From the NCBI GenBank assembly GCA_963724825.1, contig CAVRWT010000003.1, positions 1 to 64,000 of the forward strand: a stretch of DNA of 64,000 bases, written 5' to 3'. The translations under genes were made by a program, and so were the position numbers. Positions within the stretch are counted from its first letter, which is position 1. Every line of letters starts with the position of its first letter. Shown here in pieces: positions 17,680 to 25,949 of this stretch. The notes under the pieces were generated by a model. The model had not been told where the DNA came from, did no database searches, and worked only from the letters and a program-made list of their open reading frames with translations. This DNA comes from JALYNX01 sp963724825 (lineage in GTDB: Bacteria > Actinomycetota > Acidimicrobiia > Spongiisociales > ZC4RG35).

Positions 17680-18710
17680 GGGCGTTGGTGAAACACGCTG
17701 ACGAACGCGGGCTTCGACTCGATGACGTCGAGACTCCCATCATCGGCCCCGATGACGTGCTGGTCCGGGTTCACACCACCGGGATCTGTGGGACCGATCT
17801 CCACATCTACAACTGGGACGATTGGGCCCAGGCGACCATCCCGGTCCCGATGACCATCGGCCACGAGTTCTCCGGCACGATCGTCGAGCTCGGATCCAAC
17901 GTCTCCGGTTTCGAGATCGGAGAGGTCGTTGGGGCGGAAGGTCACGTGGTCTGCAATCGATGCCGCAATTGCCTCGCCGGCCGGCGCCACCTATGTCACG
18001 ACACCAAGGGCATCGGGGTCAACCTCCCCGGTGCCTTCGCCGAGTACGTCGCCATCCCCAAGAGCAACGTGTGGAGGCACATACCAGGCATCGATTTCGA
18101 GATCGCAGCCATCTTCGACCCCTTCGGGAACGCGGTGCACACCGCCCTCGAGTTTCCGGTGCTTGGCGAAGACGTCCTGATCACCGGTGCCGGCCCCATC
18201 GGCTTGATGGCATCCGCCGTGGTGGCTCAGGCCGGCGCACGCAACATCGTGATCACCGACATCAACCCGTATCGCCTCGAGCTCGCCAAACGGATGGGAG
18301 CAACCCGGGCGGTAGACGTGCGCTTCGAAGATCTTCAGGATGTCCAGGACGAGCTCGGGATGAGCGAAGGCTTCGATGTCGCGCTGGAGATGTCCGGCAA
18401 GTCGGCCGCCCTCGATGACATCCTCCAGAACACCATCCACGGGGCCAATGTGGCCTTGCTGGGAATCCCCTCGGATCCTTACCCCATCGACTGGAGCATC
18501 GTCATCTTCAACATGCTCAATCTGAAGGGCATCTACGGGCGTGAGATGTTCGAGACCTGGTACAAGATGAACGTGCTGATCGGCACCGGTCTCGACATCT
18601 CCCCGGTCATCACCCACCGCTTCGAGGTGGAGGAATTCGACACCGCTTTCGAGGTGGCCGCTTCCCACGAGTCGGGGAAGGTTCTGATCAACTGGGCCGG
18701 GGCGGGCTGA
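17670..18710 (+). CDS. tdh: L-threonine 3-dehydrogenase
   Basis: A zinc-dependent medium-chain dehydrogenase oxidising L-threonine to 2-amino-3-ketobutyrate with NAD. The 346-residue chain shows the catalytic zinc site (GICGTDLHIYNW, GHEFSG), the structural zinc cluster CNRCRNCLAGRRHLC, the coenzyme loop GAGPIGLMA and GIYGREMFETWYKM characteristic of this enzyme. It starts at ATG 17670, two codons before a second ATG that overlaps the add stop. Threonine breakdown gives glycine, which may connect with the gcv genes further on. Confidence 0.92.
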   Translation: MAMRALVKHADERGLRLDDVETPIIGPDDVLVRVHTTGICGTDLHIYNWDDWAQATIPVPMTIGHEFSGTIVELGSNVSGFEIGEVVGAEGHVVCNRCRNCLAGRRHLCHDTKGIGVNLPGAFAEYVAIPKSNVWRHIPGIDFEIAAIFDPFGNAVHTALEFPVLGEDVLITGAGPIGLMASAVVAQAGARNIVITDINPYRLELAKRMGATRAVDVRFEDLQDVQDELGMSEGFDVALEMSGKSAALDDILQNTIHGANVALLGIPSDPYPIDWSIVIFNMLNLKGIYGREMFETWYKMNVLIGTGLDISPVITHRFEVEEFDTAFEVAASHESGKVLINWAGAG

Positions 18711-18728
18711 CGGCGCTCGAAGCCATCC

Positions 18729-19538
18729 TCACAAGTGTGCTGAGATCCAGGTGGCAATCTCGGCGACTATCTCCGGCCCCTCGGGCTCGTTGAGGATCTC
18801 GTGTTGCAGCCCCGGGTAGAGGTGACGTTCCACTCCGGGCAACTGGCCCAGCGGTGCAGTGGATTGAGGTGGGACGATGCTGTCGGCGCCTCCATGCAGG
18901 ACAAGAGTGGGGAGGTCGAGCCGGTGGGAATTCTCGGTCACGTCGGTCATTGCGGTGAAGAAGAGTGAACCGAGCCTGGTCGTGGTCTTGGGGTACACCA
19001 GCGGGTCGCTGAAGTAGGCCTCGCCTACCGCCGGGTCACGCGAGAGTTGCGTTCCCTTCAGCGAGTTCGGAATCGCCAGAGAGGGCACGACCTTGCTCAG
19101 CGCGCCTGCAAGGACCCGTTGCCACGCTGCCCCGCCGCTGAGAGCCGGAGCGCTCAACACCAACAAGTCAGGCGCCGGCCTCCCCGAGAGGACGTAACCG
19201 GCGGCGAGGTTGCCCCCCATGGAGTGCCCCATGAGAACGACTTTGACGTCTTGACCACGCGCCCATCCGAGGTGACGCTCGATCTGGTCGTGATAGATGC
19301 TCCAATCGGCGATGTCGCCACGCGGCCCACCCGAAGCGCCGAATCCGAACAGATCGAAGGCCCGAACCAGAAAGCCCGCCTCGGCGAGCAATGTTCCGGT
19401 TCTCTCGTAGCGACCGGAGTGCTCGGCGATCCCGTGCACCAGGACCACTACGGCCGTCGGGGCGCCATCCGGTGACCACTCCCTCACCTGTTCGATCCCG
19501 AACCCCTCGACGGGCTCCGGTCGTGACACGCTGTTCAA
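18729..19538 (-). CDS. Monoacylglycerol lipase-type alpha/beta hydrolase
   Basis: A serine hydrolase of the Hydrolase_4 group, 269 residues. It shows the oxyanion HGIAEHSGRY, the nucleophile elbow GHSMGG, an acid in LHGGADSIVPP and the final histidine in GLQHEILNEPEG. The first ten residues (SRPEPVEG) are not part of the fold and look like read-through of a short palindromic repeat, so the real start may differ. Activity on monoacylglycerols is inferred from the family. Confidence 0.82.
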   Translation of the reverse strand: MNSVSRPEPVEGFGIEQVREWSPDGAPTAVVVLVHGIAEHSGRYERTGTLLAEAGFLVRAFDLFGFGASGGPRGDIADWSIYHDQIERHLGWARGQDVKVVLMGHSMGGNLAAGYVLSGRPAPDLLVLSAPALSGGAAWQRVLAGALSKVVPSLAIPNSLKGTQLSRDPAVGEAYFSDPLVYPKTTTRLGSLFFTAMTDVTENSHRLDLPTLVLHGGADSIVPPQSTAPLGQLPGVERHLYPGLQHEILNEPEGPEIVAEIATWISAHL

Positions 19539-19572
19539 ATGACTCTCCTCGCCTTGTCTCAGTTCAGTGTGG

Positions 19573-20076
19573 TCAGTCGAATTCGAAACGCGTCAGATCC
19601 TTGGGAAACACCGACCACGCGATCGCCGAGGTCGGGGCCAGGACATGCAATCCCCCGGCCGACTCGTCGGACCATGCTGTCGGCTCCGGGGCATAACCCA
19701 ACGCCGCGTACTTGCGCTTGAATTCGTCGGACAGCCTCACACCGAGCTCGCCAACAACCGGTGGCGGCACGGTGGAGACGCCCTCGACAATGGTCACCGA
19801 GGTGCCATCTTCGAGATGCAATGCGCAATGCGGGTTCACCTCGAGGTTTCGGGCGTGTCGGGTCGTCGGGGAGCCGTCATAGAAGAACTTCTCCTCGATC
19901 CAAACCCCCCACCGCGGCACCACATGAGGGCGCCCGTCGGGTCGTGCGGTGCTCAGCCAGTAGTTCGCCGCCTCAACGAGACGCTCCTCCACGGTTTCCC
20001 ACGGCAGCATCGGACCGGTGTCCACCACCCCATAGCCGTCGGGCATCTCGGGCCGCCCGGTCACTCTCACAGACAT
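19573..20076 (-). CDS. Pyridoxamine 5'-phosphate oxidase-like (PPOX class) flavin or F420 protein
   Basis: A 167-residue split-barrel protein of the PPOX superfamily. The pattern YWLSTARPDGRPHVVPRWG followed by FFYDGSPTTRHARNLEVNP is typical of actinobacterial FMN- or F420-binding members. It follows gcvT by 11 bases and is probably the last gene of that operon. The reaction and cofactor cannot be decided from sequence alone. Confidence 0.8.
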   Translation of the reverse strand: MSVRVTGRPEMPDGYGVVDTGPMLPWETVEERLVEAANYWLSTARPDGRPHVVPRWGVWIEEKFFYDGSPTTRHARNLEVNPHCALHLEDGTSVTIVEGVSTVPPPVVGELGVRLSDEFKRKYAALGYAPEPTAWSDESAGGLHVLAPTSAIAWSVFPKDLTRFEFD

Positions 20077-20087
20077 GTGGCGGGATC

Positions 20088-21150
20088 CTAAGAGTTGGTG
20101 GGTGGGTCTTTGTGAAACGGCGGAGTTCTGATCGTTGCCGGCACCCAGCGGTCCCGGATCTCGACCTCGAGCAGGGTCTCTCCCGATTCGGGTGGAGGGG
20201 TGACGTAGGCCAGGCCGACCCCTTTGTCCAACAGCGGGCTGATGTTCCCGGAAGTGACAACCCCGGCCCCAAGAGCCGTTCGCACCGGATATCCATGACG
20301 CGGGATCCCCCGCTCTTCGAGGACAAAGCCGGTCAGTCGACGTGGCACTCCACTTGCCTTCTGGTTCATCAGCGCCTCGCGGCCGACGAAGTCATGTTCC
20401 AGGCTCACGGCAAACCCGAGGTTGGCCTCGTAGGGCGTGGTCGTCTCGTCGAGATCCTGGCCCCAGAGCGGTAGACCGGCCTCGAGGCGCAGTGTGTCCC
20501 TCGACCCCAATCCGCAGGGGACAGCTCCGGCCGCAAGAAGCGCTTCAAAGAGCCGGGCCCCGGTCACGGGATCGCAGACGATCTCACCACCACGCTCCCC
20601 CGTGTAGCCGGTGCCGGCCATGTGCACCTGACCACCTTCCCAAGTCGTCTCCGCCACCTTGAACCTGGCTGGCGCCTCGCCGAGCACCGATTCGAACATC
20701 GCTGGAGCCGATGGTCCCTGCAGGGCGAGCAGAACCGTCTCTTCGCGAAGGCTTCGCGTCGTCACCCCGGGCTCGCCGCCGAATGCGGCCATGACCCTCT
20801 CCTGGTTGGCGGCATTCGGGAGGATCCAAAGCCGATCAGGCTCCCACCACCAGACGATCAGGTCGTCGACGATGCCGCCTCTGGAGGTTGAGCATCATCG
20901 TGTACTGGGTTCGTCCCGGCTCGATTCGCCCGAGATCGTTACAGAGGAGCCTGTTGATCGCCTCTCGTGCCCCGGGGCCGATCAACTCGAACCTGCCCAG
21001 GTGACTTACGTCGAACACCCCGGCGCCGCTGCGAACCGCACGGTGCTCGGCGAGCACGGACTCGTATTGGACGGGCATGTCCCATCCCCCGAAATCGACG
21101 AAACGCGCCCCTAACCTCCGATGGAGGTCGTCGAGGGGGGACCGATTCAT
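20088..21150 (-). CDS. gcvT: Glycine cleavage system T protein (one-base frameshift)
   Basis: Aminomethyltransferase of the glycine cleavage system, transferring the methylene unit from lipoyl-GcvH to tetrahydrofolate. It shows the N-terminal FVDFGGWDMPVQY, DVSHLGRFE, then GTGYTGERGGEI, LRLEAGLPLWGQDLDE and GNISPLL. The break is at about 20883-20884, where an extra base separates YTMMLN from GGIVDDLIVWW; corrected length is 353 residues. The ATG overlaps the preceding stop as ATGA. GcvH is encoded in the same cluster; GcvP is not in the window. Confidence 0.9.
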
Positions 21151-21585
21151 CCGGTCAGCCGCTCTCCCCTGTCTTCGAGGCGCACGATCTCGGGCCGCCC
21201 TGGCATCCGGGTCGGCGCCACCACATCCTCGAGATGGTCCGGCTCCTCCAGCCCGTACTTGACCACGAGGTTGAGGTAGTCCCGCTGATAGAAGACCTTG
21301 CAGGTCACATCCGGATACAGCTCGCGGAGACGCCTCGCCTTGCGGTTCTTCTTGGTGACGAGCTTCTGGTTCATCGTGGTGATCTCGATGTACATGTCGT
21401 CGTCGGGCAGGTAGAAGTCGGGGGTGAAGAACTGGGTCGGAGTGCCCTCCTTGTCCCAGGCGAGGGCGAAAGGCCCGAGGTTCGTATTCCCAGGGGACTC
21501 CGTAGAAATCGAGGAGAAGTGCGAACTGCCGCTCACTGTTGTGAGCAAACTCGGTCTCGACGGCCGATTGAAGTTCGGTGATCAG
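21147..21585 (-). CDS. Conserved PD-(D/E)XK-like protein (one-base frameshift, possible CTG start)
   Basis: A protein of about 145 residues with the core FTPDFYLPDDDMYIEITT followed by a basic helix KKNRKARRLREL and a strand CKVFYQRD. The spacing D...(E)xT...K resembles the PD-(D/E)XK nuclease fold, though nuclease activity is inference. The true N-terminal part (AHNSERQFALLLDFYGVPWEYEP) is in another frame; an extra base in AAA at 21469-21471 explains this. No ATG, GTG or TTG precedes it, and a CTG overlapping the resR stop as CTGA is the best start. Its end overlaps gcvT (ATGA). I recognise it as a conserved actinobacterial protein without known function. Confidence 0.65.
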
Positions 21586-22040
21586 GTAGCTCCTGCCTCG
21601 ACGACCCCGGCCAACTCGCTCTCCGGGAAGAGACGGTGAAGCTCACCTTCGACCTCGTCCTGCACCGGGCCGATGGCGATCCCGAAGACGCCCTGCCCCC
21701 GGCGGAAGACATCGACAACTTCTTGCTCGGAGTGAGCGGCGTAAATGGTTTGACCGTCGCTGAGGAGAGTCACGTCAGCGAGCGGCCGGTCGGAGTCGAG
21801 CTGCTCGGCAAGGATCTCAACGGCCTGGCGGATCTTCTTCAAGCTCATCCCGGCGTCGAGGAGGCGCTTGATCACCTTGAGCTGGACGACGTCGGAAAAC
21901 GAGTACAGCCGTTGGGATCCTGAGCCGTTCGCCTGCTGCAGGGAAGGCTTGATCAGGTTGGTCCGCGCCCAATAATCCAGCTGCCGGTAGGTGATGCCTA
22001 CCAACTTGCAGACCTGTGGAGCGCGATAGCCCTGGATCAT
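21582..22040 (-). CDS. MerR-family regulator, ResR (Rv1830) type
   Basis: A 152-residue transcription factor with an N-terminal MerR winged helix (APQVCKLVGITYRQLDYWARTNLIKPS), the LYSFSDVVQLKVIKRLLDAG hinge and a coiled-coil, then a short C-terminal domain. Position next to the DUF151 gene and an FtsR-like regulator matches mycobacterial Rv1830 (ResR), a growth-control factor. The ATG is preceded by GGAGG, and a perfect inverted repeat sits immediately upstream, so autoregulation is likely. It is coupled to the nuclease-like gene and gcvT downstream. Confidence 0.85.
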   Translation of the reverse strand: MIQGYRAPQVCKLVGITYRQLDYWARTNLIKPSLQQANGSGSQRLYSFSDVVQLKVIKRLLDAGMSLKKIRQAVEILAEQLDSDRPLADVTLLSDGQTIYAAHSEQEVVDVFRRGQGVFGIAIGPVQDEVEGELHRLFPESELAGVVEAGAT

Positions 22041-22051
22041 CGGTCCTCCGT

Positions 22052-22112
22052 GTTACACGCTTGTAACTCCGCCGTTGTCAGCAAGCTACCCATGTCGCGG
22101 AGGCAATGTCAA
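22052..22112 (-). promoter_or_regulatory. resR-type promoter with palindromic operator
   Basis: Reading toward the MerR gene, there is a perfect -35 hexamer TTGACA (complement of 22107-22112), a weak -10 TAGCTT (22083-22088, 18-base spacing), then a 16-base inverted repeat GTTACA-N4-TGTAAC at 22052-22067 ending a few bases before the GGAGG ribosome site. The operator would lie at or just after the transcription start. Confidence 0.6.
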
Positions 22113-22164
22113 CGAAATCCTGTGGATAACTCGTCGCGGCCCCGGCTAATTGCGCAGAGGAGCT

Positions 22165-22683
22165 TCAGGCTCCGGGCTCTTCCCCGAGAAAGTCTTCCAC
22201 GGTCACCTCTTCGAGAAACTCCCGAAAGCGGGCGACCTCGTCCTCCTCGTCCGCTTCCTCATCCTCGAAGATGACACCGGCGTCCTCGAGAACGCCGGGG
22301 AGGGCGAAGACCGGGGTTCCGGTGCGCACGGCGAGAGCAATCGCATCGGAAGGCCGGGAGGAGACGTGGACCTCGCGGCCCGAGATGTCGAGGGAGAGGT
22401 CGGCGTAGAACACCGAGTCCCGCATCTCGGTTATCACCACCCGCACCGCGAATGCGCCGACCGCGTCGATCACCGAGCGCATCAGGTCATGGGTGAGAGG
22501 GCGGGGCGGGTTCACGCCCTCGAGCGCCGTGGCGATGGCCGTCGCCTCGGAGCCTCCGATCCAGATCGGAAGGTAGCGATTTCCCTCCTGCTCCCTGAGC
22601 AGAACGATTGGCTGGTTGGAGGGCAGCTCGACCCGGACTCCGACCACTTCCATCGCAATGGGTGAGGAACCGTTGCCGGGCAT
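22165..22683 (-). CDS. DUF151 bifunctional nuclease family protein
   Basis: A 172-residue cytoplasmic protein of the BFN/DUF151 family (Rv1829 in mycobacteria). Features are VELPSNQPIVLLREQEGNRYLPIWIGGSEA-type N-terminal strands, the HDLM motif and SSRPSDAIALAVRTGTPVFA, followed by a very acidic tail (DEEADEEDE). The start may be ATG 22683 or 22653; the family begins near the second. It lies between hpt and the resR-type gene, within the conserved growth-control cluster. Plant and bacterial relatives have RNase/DNase activity in some reports; here it is only inferred. Confidence 0.85.
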   Translation of the reverse strand: MPGNGSSPIAMEVVGVRVELPSNQPIVLLREQEGNRYLPIWIGGSEATAIATALEGVNPPRPLTHDLMRSVIDAVGAFAVRVVITEMRDSVFYADLSLDISGREVHVSSRPSDAIALAVRTGTPVFALPGVLEDAGVIFEDEEADEEDEVARFREFLEEVTVEDFLGEEPGA

Positions 22684-22722
22684 TACGCGAGGTTATCACC
22701 GGGTCCCAGAATCGGAACAGGG

Positions 22723-23295
22723 TCAGTGCCAGCCGACGGTGGGAGCCAGGATCGTTGGGTCGTTGACGAAGGCTTCCATGTCGAGCACCGCCCAGATCGA
22801 GCGGAGGTTCCGGTAGTAGCCCTGCCAGTCCATCCCGTATCCCACCAGGTACTCGTCCCCGACTTCGAAGCCCCGATACTCGATGGGCACTTCGGTCACC
22901 CGGCGACGGGTCTTGTCGATCAACGAAGCCGTGGCCACGCTGGATGCGCCTCGATCGAGAAGGGTGCGCCGGAGGACGGAGAGGGTGAGGCCGGTGTCGG
23001 TGATGTCCTCGATGATCACGATGTCGCGATCGGTGACCGGGGTCCACATGTCCATGGCTATCCCGATGCGGCCCCCTTCGCCGAACCGGTTCAGCACCAG
23101 GAAATCGACTTCCGATGGGAGATCCACCTGCCGCACCAGGTCGGCTGCGAAGGGCACCGATCCCGTCATCACCACGACGAACAAAGGCTCGCGGCCCATG
23201 TAGTCGACGGTGATGGCTTCCCCCAGCTCGGCCACCCGTGACTGGATCTCGGCCTCCGGGATCGCCTCTACCGCAGTTTCGGCGCTGGAGGTCAC
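22723..23295 (-). CDS. hpt: Hypoxanthine phosphoribosyltransferase
   Basis: Forms IMP or GMP from hypoxanthine or guanine and PRPP. The 190-residue chain contains the PRPP loop IIEDITDTGLT, MTGSVPFAADLVR, and the late VGYGMDWQGYYRNL base-binding stretch. The GTG start overlaps the stop of the upstream carboxypeptidase as GTGA. Purine salvage here pairs logically with adenosine deaminase elsewhere in the window. Confidence 0.92.
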   Translation of the reverse strand: MTSSAETAVEAIPEAEIQSRVAELGEAITVDYMGREPLFVVVMTGSVPFAADLVRQVDLPSEVDFLVLNRFGEGGRIGIAMDMWTPVTDRDIVIIEDITDTGLTLSVLRRTLLDRGASSVATASLIDKTRRRVTEVPIEYRGFEVGDEYLVGYGMDWQGYYRNLRSIWAVLDMEAFVNDPTILAPTVGWH

Positions 23296-24416
23296 TCGCC
23301 GAGGACCCGGTTGATCCAGAACATGAAGGCATCGGCCACGGAGGTCTCCCCACCCTGGGAGGGACGGGTCACCTCGATGATCGGCGGCGGCTCCGGCACC
23401 GGGACATCCACGAGCGGTGACGGATCCTCGAGCATCAGGCCCTGGGCCGCGAGGTGCAGATAGGTCTCGACGCGGGACATGGTGATCACCGGGTCCGGCT
23501 CGACCCTCGCCTTGGCCGCGGTGTAGGGCGTCTGGGTGAGGGCATCGCCGTAGAAGCCGAGATCGAGGAACCCGTAGTCCAAGAGGAGCCTGGCGTCGGC
23601 GAAGTGCCCGAAGTTCTCAGGAGACCCCAGCACCACGGCGTAGAGGCGTCGCCCTTCACGTTCCGCAGCCCCGACAAAGGTGAAGAGGGCATGAGGAGTC
23701 AACCCGGTCTTGACACCCATCATCCCGTCATAGGAGCTCAGCATGAGATTGGTGCTGATCCCGACTCGCGCCTCGCCATCCGGGGCGGGGGTCATGACGA
23801 TCACCTTTGACCGCACCACATTGGCGAACTCCGGATGGCTCATCGCCTCCCTGGCAATCGTCAGCAGATCCGCGGCGCTCGAATAGTGGCCTGCGGCGTC
23901 CATCCCGTGCGGATTGGCAAAGTGGGTGTGCTCCAGGCCCAGCTCTTCCGCCCGATCGTTCATCATCTGGACGAAGTTGTCGATGCTCCCGGCAATGTGC
24001 TCGGCCAGCGCCGTAGCGGCGTCATTGGCCGAACGGACCATCAGCGCCCTGAACAACGAGCCCACCGACAGCTGCTCCCCCGCCACGAGCCCGATCTCCT
24101 GTCCGCCGGTGTCGGCGGCCTCCTGGGAGACCGTCACGATGTCGTCGAAGTCGGCGTTCTCGACAACGAGGAGGCCGGTCATGATCTTGGTGGTTGACGC
24201 GATCGAACGTTCGTCTGTGGAGCCCGAGGAGGCGATCACCATGTCGATCGAATCGTCGTAGAGGATCCACGAGGGAGCGGAGACGTTCGGCGGCCCGGTG
24301 ATGGGAAAGTTCTGAAACTCAGGAGACGGGTACACGAAGGGGGCCGCTGCCGCGGGGAGGGCGAGCAGGAGGACCAGCACCGGAACCGGTGCCAGAGCAC
24401 GTGCCAATCGCTTCAT
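23292..24416 (-). CDS. D-alanyl-D-alanine carboxypeptidase (S11, PBP5-like)
   Basis: An exported penicillin-binding protein that trims the terminal D-Ala from peptidoglycan stem peptides. An N-terminal signal (ALAPVPVLVLLLALPAAAA) precedes the catalytic domain with S-T-T-K (SxxK), SAND (SxN) and VKTG (KTG) motifs in the right order. The C-terminal part is proline-rich and ends without a clear amphipathic anchor. It overlaps both neighbours by four bases, the ftsR-type regulator upstream and hpt downstream. Confidence 0.92.
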   Translation of the reverse strand: MKRLARALAPVPVLVLLLALPAAAAPFVYPSPEFQNFPITGPPNVSAPSWILYDDSIDMVIASSGSTDERSIASTTKIMTGLLVVENADFDDIVTVSQEAADTGGQEIGLVAGEQLSVGSLFRALMVRSANDAATALAEHIAGSIDNFVQMMNDRAEELGLEHTHFANPHGMDAAGHYSSAADLLTIAREAMSHPEFANVVRSKVIVMTPAPDGEARVGISTNLMLSSYDGMMGVKTGLTPHALFTFVGAAEREGRRLYAVVLGSPENFGHFADARLLLDYGFLDLGFYGDALTQTPYTAAKARVEPDPVITMSRVETYLHLAAQGLMLEDPSPLVDVPVPEPPPIIEVTRPSQGGETSVADAFMFWINRVLGE

Positions 24417-25090
24417 TGCGTTGTTTGCTGCTTCAGCTCTCCCTCGAGCATGGCCCGGTGCATGGCTTGCACCGAACCGGCACTCAGCTCGAGAACGTCG
24501 CGGGCCCTGGCCCTCGCCTCCGAGTTGGCCGCCCGCATCAACGGGGCGGTCAGCTGTCTCAGGAGATCGGCCTCCCGATCGACTGACAGCCGAATCGATC
24601 TCAAATGGCGCGCCTCCAATCCCTGGTCCATGAGCCGCTTCGCTTCGAGGGCGACCACTCCGGCTTCGACCGGGAAGACATCCGAGTCGGCGATGGGTCG
24701 CACCACACCGGCCTCCACCAACTCATCGAGCTGTCGGGAAGTGAGACCGGACCGCTTCAGGACGTCATCCCGCCCCAGTGGGGCTGAGGAGTCGTCGCTG
24801 TGGCGCGGCTCCGGATGCCGACTGGAGGCCGGGTCCTCCCCACGCTCCCACAGGGTCAACTTGGACTTGATGACCTTGAGGGGCAGGAAGTGGTCGCGCT
24901 GCTGTTGCAGGATGAACCGCAATCGTGCGAGATCTCGGCTGTCGAACTGGCGGTAGCCGCTGTCGGATCGACCGGGGTCGATCAGCCCCTGGGATTCGAG
25001 AAAGCGGATCTTGGACACCGAGACGTCGGGAAAGTCGTCACGGAGGAGGTTGATCACCTCGCCGATGCTCATTGAGTCAGGTTCAGGCAT
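24413..25090 (-). CDS. MerR-family regulator, FtsR (Rv1828) type
   Basis: A 225-residue regulator with a MerR DNA-binding head (MSIGEVINLLRDDFPDVSVSKIRFLESQGLI pattern, GYRQF), a proline/histidine-rich linker and a C-terminal effector-like domain. Its place directly after the FHA gene matches Rv1828 and corynebacterial FtsR, which acts on ftsZ. The start is ATG at 25090 (overlapping the garA stop) or 25072. Confidence 0.85.
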   Translation of the reverse strand: MPEPDSMSIGEVINLLRDDFPDVSVSKIRFLESQGLIDPGRSDSGYRQFDSRDLARLRFILQQQRDHFLPLKVIKSKLTLWERGEDPASSRHPEPRHSDDSSAPLGRDDVLKRSGLTSRQLDELVEAGVVRPIADSDVFPVEAGVVALEAKRLMDQGLEARHLRSIRLSVDREADLLRQLTAPLMRAANSEARARARDVLELSAGSVQAMHRAMLEGELKQQTTQ

Positions 25091-25523
25091 CGCCGTGTGC
25101 GACGAGAAAGTGGAAACGACCGACCACGACCTCATCGCCGGCCCTGAGTTGGGCTTCGTCGACCCTGGCGTCGTTGACGTAGGTCCCATTGGTCGAACCG
25201 CTGTCCTCGACCATGAGCTTTCCCTCACCCAGGAGGAAGCGGCAGTGCTGGCGGGAAATCGTCACGTCGTTGAGGAAGATGTCGCTTTCGGGATGCCGGC
25301 CGACCGTGGTGTTTCCCGGGGCCAGGACGTAGGTCATCCCGGTCTGGGGCCCGCGCTCGATCACCAGGGCATAGCCGGTGAACCCTTCGACGCTGCCCGC
25401 CTCTTCGCGGCTGAGCGGATGGTCGCCTCGGTCCTGGATCGGCACGTAGACGACGGTTGGATCGCTCTCGACCTCAACTTGAGGGTCGGGTTGGCCCGGG
25501 GCGCGTTGGCTGTCCTCGGTCAT
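25083..25523 (-). CDS. FHA-domain signalling protein, GarA/OdhI type
   Basis: A 146-residue protein with a single FHA domain (TVGRHPESDIFLND, SRQHCRF, DSGSTNGTYVND) that binds phosphothreonine. In GarA/OdhI a threonine in the flexible N-terminus is phosphorylated by a Ser/Thr kinase, releasing inhibition of oxoglutarate dehydrogenase and related enzymes. Here the N-terminus has a candidate threonine in DPTVVYVP, less typical than the ETTS motif. Gene order gcvH-garA-ftsR supports the assignment. Confidence 0.88.
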   Translation of the reverse strand: MTEDSQRAPGQPDPQVEVESDPTVVYVPIQDRGDHPLSREEAGSVEGFTGYALVIERGPQTGMTYVLAPGNTTVGRHPESDIFLNDVTISRQHCRFLLGEGKLMVEDSGSTNGTYVNDARVDEAQLRAGDEVVVGRFHFLVAHGDA

Positions 25524-25568
25524 GAACCCAGATGATAGGGAGTGCCCGGCGTTGCGCCGGGACTCACC

Positions 25569-25949
25569 TCATTCCGTCAATTCGCGGTAGGCGCCGGCGT
25601 CGAGAAAGCCGGAGAAATCGAGACCCTCGCCGACTCCCATCTCCACAAACCAGGCCTCGTCGTATGGGCTCTGGTTGACCAGTTCGGGGGCACTCGCCAG
25701 AGCCGAGTTGACTGCGGTGATCTCGCCCGAAAACGGGGCGTAGACCTCCCCCACCGACTTGGTGCTCTCCACCTCGACGAGGATGTCGTCCTTGGCCACC
25801 GTTGCCCCGACCTCGGGCAGCTCCACGAATACGACATCTCCCAACTGGTCCTGGGCGTAGTCGGTGATCCCGAGTCGCACGGTGGTGTCGCTGACGCGGC
25901 GAATCCACTCGTGGTCTTCGGTGTATAGAAGATCATCGGGTATCTGCAT
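25569..25949 (-). CDS. gcvH: Glycine cleavage system H protein
   Basis: The lipoyl carrier of glycine cleavage, 126 residues. The lipoylated lysine lies in VESTKSVGEVYAP; LGDVVFVELPEVG and DEAWFVEM are family hallmarks. The ATG overlaps the pgsA stop by one base (TGATG). Although the frame stays open upstream, that part lies in pgsA coding sequence. Confidence 0.95.
   Translation of the reverse strand: MQIPDDLLYTEDHEWIRRVSDTTVRLGITDYAQDQLGDVVFVELPEVGATVAKDDILVEVESTKSVGEVYAPFSGEITAVNSALASAPELVNQSPYDEAWFVEMGVGEGLDFSGFLDAGAYRELTE

Noticed and set aside
22121..22129. A perfect DnaA box (TGTGGATAA)
   Set aside because: It is a single copy with no AT-rich region or neighbouring dnaA/dnaN; one 9-mer match is expected by chance and does not indicate an origin.
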